Positions 8,245 through 17,222 of a DNA stretch of 64,000 nucleotides are shown in pieces. Below the pieces are notes generated by a model, which saw only the letters and a program-made list of their open reading frames with translations, did not search any database and was not told where the DNA came from. Position 1 is the first letter of the stretch, and every line of letters begins with the position of its first letter. The DNA comes from JADLHS01 sp964561105. Lineage in GTDB: Bacteria; Verrucomicrobiota; Verrucomicrobiia; Limisphaerales; JADLHS01. Where the stretch lies: contig CAZLOH010000016.1 of assembly GCA_964561105.1 (NCBI GenBank), positions 1 to 64,000 on the forward strand. The letters run 5' to 3'. The position numbers and the translations under genes were made by a program.

Positions 8245-8955
8245 ATGATTAAATTGTTCGACATTCTGCACGAGGACGACGATTTGCTCGTGCTCAACAA
8301 ACCGGCGGACCTCGTGTGTCACCCCACCAAGGGTGATGCCTTCTCCAGCCTCATCAGCCGCGTGCGCTGCCATCTTGGCGCGAGCGCGACTCCGCACCTG
8401 GTCAATCGGCTGGATCGGGAGACGAGTGGCGTGACCGTGGTGGCGAAAAGCGCGGCGGTGGCCGGAGAACTCGGGCGACTCTGGGAAACGCGCGTGGTGG
8501 CCAAGGAGTATCTTGCCGTCGTCCACGGCCACGTGCGGGATGAATCTGGATTGATTGACGCGCCGCTCGGCCGGGACGAACGCAGCCGCGTGGCGATCAA
8601 AGATTGCGTGCGACCGGATGGTGCGCCGGCGCAGACCGAGTTCAGTGTGGTCGCACGCTTCGCCCGACCTGAGGGCCGGTTTTCCCAACTCCGTCTCCAT
8701 CCGCGCACCGGCCGCAAGCACCAGTTGCGGATTCATCTCGCGCACCTCGGACATCCCATCGTGGGCGATAAACTTTACGGCGGCGACGAGGACTTGTATC
8801 TGGCGCTGGTCGAGCGGCGGCTGACCGAGGACCAACGAAAACGCCTCATCTTGCCCCACCACGCCCTTCACGCGAGCGTGGTGCGTTTTGAGTGGCGCGG
8901 GCGGCAATGGGAATTCAGTTGCCCGCCGGAGCTGGTCTGGCTGCTGCCCCAATAA
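8245..8955 (+). CDS. RluA-family RNA pseudouridine synthase
   Basis: The product has 236 residues. It has the RluA motif 'NRLDRETSGV' with the catalytic aspartate at D57, plus 'TGRKHQLRIHLAHLGHPIVGDKLYG', the RNA-binding and fold-closing motif. No S4 domain is present, so it resembles the short RluA/RluC-type enzymes acting on rRNA or tRNA. ATG 8245 gives the normal N-terminus (FDILHEDDDLLVLNKPA). It is divergent from the DUF6580-like gene, with 60 bp between the two starts. Confidence 0.9.
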   Translation: MIKLFDILHEDDDLLVLNKPADLVCHPTKGDAFSSLISRVRCHLGASATPHLVNRLDRETSGVTVVAKSAAVAGELGRLWETRVVAKEYLAVVHGHVRDESGLIDAPLGRDERSRVAIKDCVRPDGAPAQTEFSVVARFARPEGRFSQLRLHPRTGRKHQLRIHLAHLGHPIVGDKLYGGDEDLYLALVERRLTEDQRKRLILPHHALHASVVRFEWRGRQWEFSCPPELVWLLPQ

Positions 8956-9004
8956 TGGGGGTTAGCAATTCATCAGATTTCAGATACACTCCTGCTCAAA
9001 AATC

Positions 9005-12000
9005 ATGAAGCTGCAAAAATCGTTGATCGTTGTCCTGCTCACCGGGTTGGCCGTAGGAATTTTGTTGGTCTGGCACGGCGTCCGCACTTCCGCGCCGGGA
9101 GTGGCGGAAACGCCGCCAATTTCCGCTCCGGGCACGAACCAGGTCGCTTCCTTAACCTCGACGCAGCCAGCGCCGAACGCCGCCCGTCCCCTCGCTGTCG
9201 GCGCGTCGTTGAAGCCCGCGACCGGCAACACCAGCACGACCAACTCGCCCGCCGCCACTCCGGGTCAGGAGCGACGGCGACCCTGGGACTACGCGTTCCT
9301 GGATGGTTTTCACGATGCGCCCAAAGGCAGCCCCATTCGGTTTGAACTGGTCGGTGGCGAATTCGCTGCCGGCACAATCAACCATACCGAGTTCAAGAAC
9401 GGTCAGGTCATCGTGGTGGCCGGTGACTTGACCACTCCCGAGCCGGGACGTTTTTCCTTCCGCAAACAAACGCTGCCCGGCAAGGCGGGTGATTTTTCCG
9501 GTGAAGTCATCTTCCCCACCAGCCAACGCGCCTACCGCATTGAACCCACCGGCCCAGGCGGCAAATCTGAACTGGTTGAGCGCCGGCTGGACGAAGTGCT
9601 GTGCCTGACGATGCCCACGCTTGATCCCGCGCTGGTGGAGGAGGAGACGGAGGAAACCCCGCCGCTGCGACCCGACCAGGTGACGGATTACGTCCCTGCC
9701 TACAACGACGGCATCATCTCGTTGCAAAGTCTGCCCGGCGTCGTGCCGGTGCTCTACATTGATTATCGCGGCGGTTACACACCAACCTGGGGCGGGATCA
9801 CATACGACAAACCGAACGCTAGCAACGCCACCATCAAGGACGTTTGGAAACGTGTGGCCGAGGATTACATGCCCTTCAACATCAATGTCACCACCGACAT
9901 CAGGATTTACGAGGCCGCACCGGAAAACAGCCGTCAGCGCTGTGTGGTAACGCCCACCACCACCGCTGCTCCCGGCGCCGGAGGCGTGGCGTTTGTCGGC
10001 GATTGGAACAGCACGGGCGACCGGCCCTGTTGGGCATTTTATTCCGGCGGAAAATCGGCTGCCGAGGTCATTTCCCACGAGGTTGGCCACACGCTCGGCC
10101 TGAGTCACGACGGGCGAACCACACCGGCGGAAGGTTATTACGGTGGGCAAGGCAGCGGCGACGTCGGCTGGGCGCCAATCATGGGCGTCGGTTACTCGAA
10201 ACCAGTCGTGCAATGGAGCAAGGGCGAGTACGCCAATGCGAACCAGACCCAGGACGATCTCGCCATTATCGTCAACAACAACAACAGCGTGGACTACCGC
10301 GCCGACGACACGGGCGACACCCTGGCCACCTCCCGGTATTTGGAACTTTATTCCGACTTCAGCGCCTCCGCCGAAGGCGTGGTGGAAAGGACGGGAGAGA
10401 CGGACGCGTTCCGGTTCACGACCACGGGCGGGAGTGTTTCACTGTCAGCCAATCCGGTGGGTAGCTGGGCGGATCTGGCCATCTCGGCCACGCTGGCCAA
10501 CGCGGCGGGCACGGTCATCTCCAGCAACAATCCGCAGACGCAACTCGGCGCGAGTATCAGCACGAGTCTCGCGGCGGGCACCTACACCTTCCGCGTCACC
10601 GGTGCCGGTCGCAATAATCCGCTCACCGATGGCTTCTCGGCCTACGCCAGCCTGGGCTACTACTCGATCACCGGCAGCGTCGCCGGCGCGGTGCTGCCGA
10701 CGCGGTTTGTCGTCCCCGAGAATTCCCCCAACGGTTTTACGGTTGGCACGGTCACGGCCACCAACCTCGGCACGAACTCGCTCGTTTATGTCATCACGTC
10801 CGGTAACACCAGCGGCGCATTTTCCGTCAACAACAACGGGGTGCTCACCGTGGCCAATACCGGGGCGTTGAACTATGGGGCGCTCGCGGCCTTGACGCAG
10901 TTGACCGTCCAATATCAGTTGTTCGTGAACATCACCAACCTGACCAACCCCGGGTTGACCGAACTGAACCGTCGCGTAGTGGTCCAAGTGCAGGACGTGA
11001 ACGAAGCGCCTGCCATCGCCGCCTCCAACGTCACCGTGCTGTCGCATACGCAACCCGGGACTCCCATCGCGTCGTTCACGCTCTCGGATCCGGATGCCTA
11101 TTCCATCCTGACCGCCGCCATCGTCGGCGGGAACAGCAATGGGGTCTTCGCCTTGGACAACACCAGCGCGAGCCTCAAGGTCGTCGGCGATCTCGATGCG
11201 TCGGTGCAAAGCGTCTATAACCTGACCCTGACGGTCACAGACAATGGCGCTCCCGCGTTGACCGCGACCAACACCATCCAGGTCACCGTCATTACCAACC
11301 AAACGCCGTTCCAGCCGGGCAGCTTGAGCTATGCGATTTACGAGGACATTGGCAACGGCATGAACGTCAGCGACCTGACCAACAATGCGCGTTTCCCGCT
11401 CGATCCGACTTCCGAGCAACAGATGACGAGCCTGGAGGGGGACCGGGATCGCGGCGATAACTATGGTTCGGTCATGCGCGGCTATCTCATTCCGCCAACG
11501 AGCGGCAATTACACCTTCTGGATCTCCAGCGACGACAGCAGCGAACTCTGGCTCAGCACGACAACCAATCCGGCGACCATGACGCGCATCGCGAGGGTCA
11601 GCGGTTACACCGGCCCCCGGGAGTGGACGAAATTTGCGAGCCAGCAATCCGGAGCCCGCTCCCTGACCGCCGGCCAAGGCTACTACCTTGAAGCGCGGCA
11701 AAAGGAAGGCGGCGGCGGTGATAATCTCGCCGTGGCCTGGCGGGGGCCGGCCACCTTGAACCAGACCAATGTCATTGCGGGAATTTATCTGGCGCCGCGC
11801 TTCATCAACTATGTTCCGCACCTCACCGGGTTCTCCAACCCCGGGGTCCGGCGTGATCTGTTTCCAGCGGCCAGCGTCGGGAAACTGACGTTGAGCGATG
11901 TGAACGCCAACGACACGCATGAGTTCACCATCTTGAGCGGAAACGACGAGGGCATTTTCTCGGTGGACGCCGCGGGGGACGTCCGCGTGGCTGACACCGC

Positions 12001-14551
12001 GGCGCTCGCCGCGACGGCGACCACGGATTTTTCGCTCACCATTCAGGTCACCGATAGCGGTTCGCCGGCGCTGTCGGCCACAGCCGCGGTTTCTTTGACC
12101 ATCGTGGACCCTGGCACCATCGCCACCACCACGCTCCGGCGGGAGATGTTCAATTCCATCGGCGATGGCACGACGGTCGGCGACCTGACCGGAAACGCGA
12201 AGTATCCCGGAAAACCCGATGCCCTCGTGGCATTGGTGAACGGCGGCTTCGAGTCGCCGGAGGATGTGGGGGACAATTACGGCTCGCGCATCCGCGGTTA
12301 TGTCGTGCCGCCGGTCAGCGGTGACTACCGGTTTTTCATCGCCTCCGACGACGCCAGCCAGCTCAAGTTCAGCCTGGATACCAATCCCGCCAACGCGACG
12401 GTGATCGCCTCGGTCAGCGGCTGGACCGGCCCGAACGAATGGACCAAATACGCCGCCCAGACATCGCCGGTGCAAGTGGGCCTGGTCGCGGGCGAGCGTT
12501 ACTACCTCGAAGCGTTGCACAAGGAAGGCGGCGGGGGCGATCACGTTTCCGTGGGCTGGCTCGTGCCCGGCAGCGGCGTCACCAATGTGATTCCCGCTGC
12601 CAACCTCGAACCGGTTGACCTCAACTTCGCGCCGCAGATGAACGCGCAGACATTGAGCGTGGCGCAAGCCGCCACGAACGGCACCTTGGTCAGCACGGTG
12701 GCCGCAACCGACAGCCCGCTTGACACGCTGACGTTCCGGATGCTCAGCGGAAACACCGGCAACACCTTCGCGCTCGATCCCGCGACCGGCGGGCTTACCG
12801 TGGCCGACAACACAGTTTTGTCGGGTTCCCCCATCGGCAGCGCCTTCAACCTCCTGGTGGCCGTGCAGGATTCCGGTTACGGCGGGCTGTATCCCTTGCG
12901 CACCAATTCCGCCCTGGTCACGGTCATCGTGCGCAGCACGGACAATGCGGTATGGACCAAACTCGCCGGTGGCTCCTGGCCGGTAGCGGCGAATTGGACC
13001 AACAGCATTGTCGCCGACGGCCCGGAGATCACCGCTGATTTCAGCCGGCTCAACCTGACCGCCAACACCACGGTCACACTCGATGGCGCGCGCACCGTGG
13101 GCAGTCTCATCTTTGGCGACACCGCCCCGTCGCATGGTTGGTCGCTCCTCCCCGGCACGGGCGGCGCCCTCACGCTCAACAGCACCAACTCCGTCATCAC
13201 TGTCAACAATCAGACCGCCACGATCGGCGTCGCCCTGAGCGGCACGAACGCCATCACCAAAGCCGGCAGCGGCGGCCTGACCTTGACCAGCCTGCTCAAC
13301 AACTTTTCCGGCGATCTGAACCTCAATGCGGGCACGCTGACCGCCAGCACGTTCAACAATCAGGCCGCCACGTCCACCCTCGGCGCGAAAGCCGGTCGCC
13401 GCACCATCCGCATCGCGCCGGGCGCGACCCTGAGTTTCACCGTCAACAACATCTTTGGCGGCGGCGGTCAGAACGCCGCAACGCTGCCCACTCTGGAGGT
13501 CAGCGGCACCTTGACGACCACGCGCTTCAATGTGCTGCCCAATCTGGTGTTCAACGGCGGCCAGTTGCGCAATTCCAACGCGACCGATCCGGTCAACTAT
13601 GACGGCTTCCAATTCATCGGCAGCATCACCGTGGGCGGCTCGACCGCTTCCACGTTCACCACCACCACGGGACGGGGCAACCATCTGGCCAACGGCACGA
13701 CCACGTTCAACGTCGCGGATGCCACCGGCAACGCCAGCCCGGATTTGCTGGTGCAAACCATCCTGCGCAATCCCTCCGACGATTATGGCGGAGCGGGTGT
13801 GCCAGCGGCTCTGACCAAGACCGGCGCAGGCACGATGGTCCTCGCCGCCAACAATGTTTACACCGGTCCCACCACGGTGGCGGACGGCACCTTGCTCGTG
13901 ACTGGCACCATTGGCGCGGGCAGTGTGGTGACCGTGCAAGCTCCCGGGACCCTGGGCGGCACCGGGAACATCAACCGCCCCGTCACCATCGTCGCCGGCG
14001 CCACCCTCGCCCCCGGCAGTTCCATCGGCACGTTCACGGTGAACAGCAGCCTGACGCTCAACGGGAATCTTTTCGTCGAGGTCAACACTGCGTCGTCGCC
14101 CGCCAACGACCTGGTGAATGTCACCGGCACGCTGACCAGCTCAGGCGCCGGCGTCGTCACAGTCGCCAATCTCGGCCCGGCGCTCACCGCAGGCCAGAGT
14201 TTCAAACTCTTCAACAAGGCGCTCCTCAACGGCGCGACGCTCGCAATCCAGCCTCCGCCCGGCCCGGGCCTGGCGTGGACGAACCGGCTCGCCGTGGACG
14301 GCAGCATCGCCGTCTATTCGCCGGTGGCCACGAACCCCACCAACCTCACCAGCGTTCTCAACGGCAACCAGTTGACGCTGTCCTGGCCGGTGGACCACAC
14401 CGGCTGGCGCTTGCAGGTGCAAACCAACACCCTGGCCCAGGGGCTGGGGAACAACTGGGTGGAAGTTCCAAACTCGACGACCACGAATCAGTTCACCTTC
14501 CCGGTGGATCCGACGGTTGGCACGGTGTTTTACCGGCTGATTTATCCGTGA
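9005..14551 (+). CDS. Giant secreted metzincin-like protein with PA14 and beta-strand repeats
   Basis: The product has 1848 residues. Residues 1-25 form a membrane or signal segment. A peptidase domain (about 230-440) carries HEVGHTLGLSH at 358-368, a full metzincin zinc motif (HExxHxxGxxH), followed by 'IMGVGY' as a possible Met-turn. Then come a pre-peptidase-C-like domain (about 440-560), cadherin-like modules (about 565-770), a PA14 domain (about 775-930), another cadherin-like module, a second PA14 (about 1040-1205), and more cadherin-like and beta-helix sequence. An autotransporter-associated beta-strand repeat ('LTKTGAGTMVLAANNVYTGP', about 1602) follows. The C-terminus ends in 'FYRLIYP', with no PEP-CTERM motif. 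It probably binds and cleaves an extracellular glycoprotein or matrix target. Confidence 0.9.
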   Translation: MKLQKSLIVVLLTGLAVGILLVWHGVRTSAPGVAETPPISAPGTNQVASLTSTQPAPNAARPLAVGASLKPATGNTSTTNSPAATPGQERRRPWDYAFLDGFHDAPKGSPIRFELVGGEFAAGTINHTEFKNGQVIVVAGDLTTPEPGRFSFRKQTLPGKAGDFSGEVIFPTSQRAYRIEPTGPGGKSELVERRLDEVLCLTMPTLDPALVEEETEETPPLRPDQVTDYVPAYNDGIISLQSLPGVVPVLYIDYRGGYTPTWGGITYDKPNASNATIKDVWKRVAEDYMPFNINVTTDIRIYEAAPENSRQRCVVTPTTTAAPGAGGVAFVGDWNSTGDRPCWAFYSGGKSAAEVISHEVGHTLGLSHDGRTTPAEGYYGGQGSGDVGWAPIMGVGYSKPVVQWSKGEYANANQTQDDLAIIVNNNNSVDYRADDTGDTLATSRYLELYSDFSASAEGVVERTGETDAFRFTTTGGSVSLSANPVGSWADLAISATLANAAGTVISSNNPQTQLGASISTSLAAGTYTFRVTGAGRNNPLTDGFSAYASLGYYSITGSVAGAVLPTRFVVPENSPNGFTVGTVTATNLGTNSLVYVITSGNTSGAFSVNNNGVLTVANTGALNYGALAALTQLTVQYQLFVNITNLTNPGLTELNRRVVVQVQDVNEAPAIAASNVTVLSHTQPGTPIASFTLSDPDAYSILTAAIVGGNSNGVFALDNTSASLKVVGDLDASVQSVYNLTLTVTDNGAPALTATNTIQVTVITNQTPFQPGSLSYAIYEDIGNGMNVSDLTNNARFPLDPTSEQQMTSLEGDRDRGDNYGSVMRGYLIPPTSGNYTFWISSDDSSELWLSTTTNPATMTRIARVSGYTGPREWTKFASQQSGARSLTAGQGYYLEARQKEGGGGDNLAVAWRGPATLNQTNVIAGIYLAPRFINYVPHLTGFSNPGVRRDLFPAASVGKLTLSDVNANDTHEFTILSGNDEGIFSVDAAGDVRVADTAALAATATTDFSLTIQVTDSGSPALSATAAVSLTIVDPGTIATTTLRREMFNSIGDGTTVGDLTGNAKYPGKPDALVALVNGGFESPEDVGDNYGSRIRGYVVPPVSGDYRFFIASDDASQLKFSLDTNPANATVIASVSGWTGPNEWTKYAAQTSPVQVGLVAGERYYLEALHKEGGGGDHVSVGWLVPGSGVTNVIPAANLEPVDLNFAPQMNAQTLSVAQAATNGTLVSTVAATDSPLDTLTFRMLSGNTGNTFALDPATGGLTVADNTVLSGSPIGSAFNLLVAVQDSGYGGLYPLRTNSALVTVIVRSTDNAVWTKLAGGSWPVAANWTNSIVADGPEITADFSRLNLTANTTVTLDGARTVGSLIFGDTAPSHGWSLLPGTGGALTLNSTNSVITVNNQTATIGVALSGTNAITKAGSGGLTLTSLLNNFSGDLNLNAGTLTASTFNNQAATSTLGAKAGRRTIRIAPGATLSFTVNNIFGGGGQNAATLPTLEVSGTLTTTRFNVLPNLVFNGGQLRNSNATDPVNYDGFQFIGSITVGGSTASTFTTTTGRGNHLANGTTTFNVADATGNASPDLLVQTILRNPSDDYGGAGVPAALTKTGAGTMVLAANNVYTGPTTVADGTLLVTGTIGAGSVVTVQAPGTLGGTGNINRPVTIVAGATLAPGSSIGTFTVNSSLTLNGNLFVEVNTASSPANDLVNVTGTLTSSGAGVVTVANLGPALTAGQSFKLFNKALLNGATLAIQPPPGPGLAWTNRLAVDGSIAVYSPVATNPTNLTSVLNGNQLTLSWPVDHTGWRLQVQTNTLAQGLGNNWVEVPNSTTTNQFTFPVDPTVGTVFYRLIYP

Positions 14552-14582
14552 CGGCGGCGGTTATCGCTGGGCGTCTCTCAGG

Positions 14583-14737
14583 TTATTGCAAGGCCCGCCA
14601 GGTTTATGAGGTGGAACTCGTCGCGCTGCGACGAGTAGCGCCGCGTAGAGCGGCGCAACCGGCCGTTCGAAAAGCCCCGCCCCGTCCGCTTTGCGCGGAC
14701 GGGCTTGTCGCAGCGCGACAAGCGCCACCTGCAATAA
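14583..14737. repeat. 155-bp four-hairpin element with inverted ends
   Basis: The ends are an 8-bp inverted repeat, TTATTGCA (14583-14590) and TGCAATAA (14730-14737), with a second pair AGGTGG/CCACCT just inside. Between them lie four near-perfect hairpins: 14616-14636 (9-bp stem), 14638-14656 (7 bp, preceded by GTAG), 14681-14703 (9 bp) and 14703-14723 (9 bp). No coding sequence is visible. It starts 31 bp after the giant protein's stop, so it could also act as a transcription barrier. It resembles a REP/BIME-like or miniature mobile element. Confidence 0.7.
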
Positions 14738-14823
14738 AGTGAGATGCGCTTCATCGCTCCCGGATAGCTTTCCGGATAGCTTTCCGGCTTGCATCCGGCG
14801 CGCGTGAAACGAATCCTCTGCGC

Positions 14824-15204
14824 ATGGAACCAACTGACCAGCTCCGCGAACTCTGGCGAATGCAAACGGCCTTGAACCAGCGCATCGGCGTCAACACGAC
14901 CGGCATGAGCCAGGAGGACCAGACCAAATGGATTCTGAACTATTGTCGCGCCATGACGCAGGAGCTGGCCGAACTCACCGACAGCGTACCCTGGAAATGG
15001 TGGGCCAAGTACCAGAAGTTCGATGAACAGAATGCCCGGGTTGAAGTGGTGGACCTGTTCCATTTTCTCATCAGCCTCGCCCAGGTGCTCGGCATGAGCG
15101 CCGACGATGTCTTTGCCGCCTACCTGAAAAAGAACGAGGTGAATTTCAAGCGCCAGGATTCGGGCTACACCCAAAAGGATGAGCACGACTCGAAACATAT
15201 CTGA
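14824..15204 (+). CDS. Dimeric all-alpha dUTPase-like NTP pyrophosphatase
   Basis: The product has 126 residues and matches the all-alpha dimeric dUTPase/MazG-like family (dUTPase_2). 'CRAMTQELAELTDSVPWKWW' gives the metal-binding ExxE-type helix and the WKWW substrate region; 'ARVEVVDLFHFLISLAQVLG' gives the second acidic helix (ExxD); 'YLKKNEVNFKRQDSGY' closes the active site. It would hydrolyse dUTP/dUDP, or a related nucleotide, to the monophosphate. The next frame starts before its stop, so the two genes overlap. Confidence 0.85.
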   Translation: MEPTDQLRELWRMQTALNQRIGVNTTGMSQEDQTKWILNYCRAMTQELAELTDSVPWKWWAKYQKFDEQNARVEVVDLFHFLISLAQVLGMSADDVFAAYLKKNEVNFKRQDSGYTQKDEHDSKHI

Positions 15205-15607
15205 GGATGCCGCCGCGAAAGATCGCCGACGCCCGCCGATGAACATCAGCGGCCAGTTGGAAGTGGTGGACAACTGCGCTTGCTATCGGCCGACGGGCGC
15301 GCTGACGTTGGAGGAAGCGGTCGAGCTGGTGAATCAAGCCATTGCCTACGCGCGCGACCACCAGATCCCGAAGTTGTTGTTCAACGCCAAAGATGTGACC
15401 GGCTTCCGTTCGCCGTCATTGCCCGAGCGCTACTTCTACGTCCGTCAATGGGCGGCCACGGGCCGGAGTCTGGTACAACTGGCCTTGGTCATCCCGGCTG
15501 AGATGATTGACCCGGAAAAATTCGGTGTCACCGTCGCCCACAACGCCGGCCTGAACGCCGATGTGTTTTCGAGCGAGCCGGAGGCACGGGCTTGGCTTCA
15601 AGGTTAA
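15179..15607 (+). CDS. STAS/SpoIIAA-like small protein
   Basis: The product has 142 residues. From about residue 21 the sequence ('MNISGQLEVVDNCACYRPTGALTLEEAVELVNQAIAYAR') and the later 'LLFNAKDVTGF' resemble SpoIIAA-like/STAS-type folds, with a predicted beta-alpha pattern. It lacks an obvious phosphorylatable Asp-Ser motif. Two starts are possible: ATG 15179, overlapping the dUTPase-like gene by 26 bp, or ATG 15239, which would begin at the conserved region. The role is unknown; such proteins occur as stress or partner-switch components. Confidence 0.72.
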   Translation: MSTTRNISEDAAAKDRRRPPMNISGQLEVVDNCACYRPTGALTLEEAVELVNQAIAYARDHQIPKLLFNAKDVTGFRSPSLPERYFYVRQWAATGRSLVQLALVIPAEMIDPEKFGVTVAHNAGLNADVFSSEPEARAWLQG

Positions 15608-15781
15608 CCCGCGAATTGAATCAAGCCGGAACCGTTCCCGGCAACGCACGGCGACCACTCTTGCGAACCCCCGCCGCTGGCGCGCGAGTTGTTCATCGAA
15701 TCTGCGGGGTGACTCGTTGGGCGCGGGTCTGACTTTGGAAAAACTGCTCGGCACGTTCGGGCCAGTTGTTATCATTTCGTC

Positions 15782-16372
15782 ATGCGTAAAGGCGTCACCC
15801 GACTCGCCTCCGCCCGGACGTTCGTGCCGGGGCGGTGGCGTCGGGAAATCGCGCGTGTTCTGATCACCGACGCGATGCTCGCCGGTCGGGTCGCCACGCT
15901 TGCCCGCGCCATTGAGCGGGATTTTCGCGGACGCGAGCTGGTCGTCGTGGCGCTGCTCAACGGCACGGTCATGTTCATCGGCGATCTCATCCGGCATCTC
16001 ACGCAACCGCTGCGGTTGGATTTCATGGGCGTCTCCAGCTACGGCGCGGGCACGGAGTCCGGCGACCTGGTCTTCACCAAGGAACTGCGGCTCGACGTGC
16101 GCGGACGCGACGTGTTGCTGGTGGACGACATCCTCGACACGGGCCGGACGCTCGCCCGCGTGACCGGAATCATCGGCGCGCTCAAGCCGCGTCGCCTGAA
16201 AATCTGCGTGCTGCTCGACAAGCCGTCGCGCCGCGTGGAGAAAGTAAAGGCGGACTACGTGGGCTTCGAGATTCCGGATGTGTTCGTTGTCGGCTACGGG
16301 CTGGACTACGCGGAAAAATTCCGCAACCTGCCGTTCGTCGGGGTGCTCAAACCGGAAATGTATCGCGTGTGA
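15782..16372 (+). CDS. hpt: Hypoxanthine phosphoribosyltransferase
   Basis: The product has 196 residues. It converts hypoxanthine or guanine plus PRPP to IMP or GMP in purine salvage. The PRPP-binding motif 'VLLVDDILDTGRT' is at 111-123; 'LLNGTVMFIGDL' and 'FMGVSSYG' are typical of bacterial Hpt; 'YVGFEIPDVFVVGYGLDYAEKFRNLP' is the C-terminal purine-binding and metal region. The first 20 residues are unusually basic and may not be translated if an internal start is used. The neighbouring nucleoside transporter and RbsD-like protein fit a nucleoside/ribose salvage theme. Confidence 0.95.
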   Translation: MRKGVTRLASARTFVPGRWRREIARVLITDAMLAGRVATLARAIERDFRGRELVVVALLNGTVMFIGDLIRHLTQPLRLDFMGVSSYGAGTESGDLVFTKELRLDVRGRDVLLVDDILDTGRTLARVTGIIGALKPRRLKICVLLDKPSRRVEKVKADYVGFEIPDVFVVGYGLDYAEKFRNLPFVGVLKPEMYRV

Positions 16373-16393
16373 TGCGCCGAAAGTAAACCGTCC

Positions 16394-16639
16394 ATGCAGG
16401 TGTCCGTTCAGTTTTATTCCTACTTCAAAGACCTGGCCGGGTGCGCCGGGGTCGCGGAGACGGTGGCGGCGGGGAGCACCCTCGGCGCGTTGCACGATCA
16501 ACTGACGCAGCGCTTCCCGAAACTCGCCGCCATGAAAAAGTCCACGCTCATCGCCGTGGGTGTGGACTACCAACCGCGTGATTATGTGCTGCGGGAAGGC
16601 GATGAGGTGTCACTCTTCCCGCCGGTGCAAGGAGGATAG
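16394..16639 (+). CDS. moaD: Molybdopterin synthase small subunit MoaD
   Basis: The product has 81 residues, a beta-grasp ubiquitin-like protein ending in 'VQGG'. The C-terminal Gly-Gly is thiocarboxylated and donates sulfur to precursor Z. 'FYSYFKDLAGCAGVAETV' and 'EGDEVSLFPPVQGG' are family hallmarks. It is separated by 82 bp from moaE, which encodes the large subunit, so the pair forms molybdopterin synthase. No other moa genes and no molybdoenzyme are in this window. Confidence 0.95.
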   Translation: MQVSVQFYSYFKDLAGCAGVAETVAAGSTLGALHDQLTQRFPKLAAMKKSTLIAVGVDYQPRDYVLREGDEVSLFPPVQGG

Positions 16640-16643
16640 GAGG

Positions 16644-16671
16644 ATTTACGATTTACGATTTACAATTTACG
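16644..16671. repeat. Four tandem ATTTACG heptamers
   Basis: Four tandem 7-bp units lie in the moaD-moaE gap: ATTTACG, ATTTACG, ATTTACA, ATTTACG. The spacer separates two co-functional genes, and AT-rich heptamer runs are atypical for this GC-rich region. They may be a slippage-prone short tandem repeat; no function is evident. Confidence 0.75.
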
Positions 16672-16721
16672 AATGTCCCGCTCCGGAGTTTCGCGCACCA
16701 CCAACCACGCTCCACCCCCGG

Positions 16722-17114
16722 ATGAAGCGCACCCTCCTGATTACCTCCGAGCCGATTAACGAGGCCGCGCTGGCCGCGCAACGCACCCTGTCCGCCGGCA
16801 TGGGCGCCGTGGTGGATTTTCTCGGCTTCGTCCGCGGCGAGGAGGAGGCCCGGCCCATTTCCGCCATCGAATACGAGGCGTTTGAGAAGATGGTGCAACA
16901 CCAGTTCCACCTGCTCTTCGACGAAATGGAAAAGCGCTGGCCGGTTGAATCCGTTCGCCTCGTGCATCGCCTCGGCGTAGTGAAAGTGAACGAGCCATCG
17001 CTCTGGGTCGAGGTCGTGTCCCCGCATCGGGGCGAAGCCTTCGCCGCCTGCCAGTGGCTTATTGACGAGATGAAGCGTGTGGTGCCGATCTGGAAGAAAC
17101 CCCTGCCGTTGTAG
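16722..17114 (+). CDS. moaE: Molybdopterin synthase large subunit MoaE
   Basis: The product has 130 residues. It is the catalytic subunit that, with MoaD, converts precursor Z to molybdopterin. Family signatures are 'GAVVDFLGFVRGEEE', 'IEYEAFEKM', 'RLVHRLGVVKVNEPSLWVEV', 'SPHRGEAFAACQWLIDEMKR' and the lysine-rich active-site end 'VPIWKKP'. The ATG at 16722 gives the usual N-terminus; an earlier in-frame start at 16560 would lie within moaD. Confidence 0.95.
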   Translation: MKRTLLITSEPINEAALAAQRTLSAGMGAVVDFLGFVRGEEEARPISAIEYEAFEKMVQHQFHLLFDEMEKRWPVESVRLVHRLGVVKVNEPSLWVEVVSPHRGEAFAACQWLIDEMKRVVPIWKKPLPL

Positions 17115-17222
17115 CCGCCGACATGCGGAGGCGGATTTTTTCACCCGTCGCCTCGACGGTCGGCAACAATGTTCTGCACTCGCCACTCGACCTCCATCGT
17201 CTCACTCGTTACCGTCCGCGCC

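Noticed and set aside
10445..13939. 1164-residue open frame antisense to the giant secreted protein
   Set aside because: It has no domain or signal, a composition rich in Arg, Gly and His typical of antisense GC-rich frames, and the plus strand has clear protein families over the same span.
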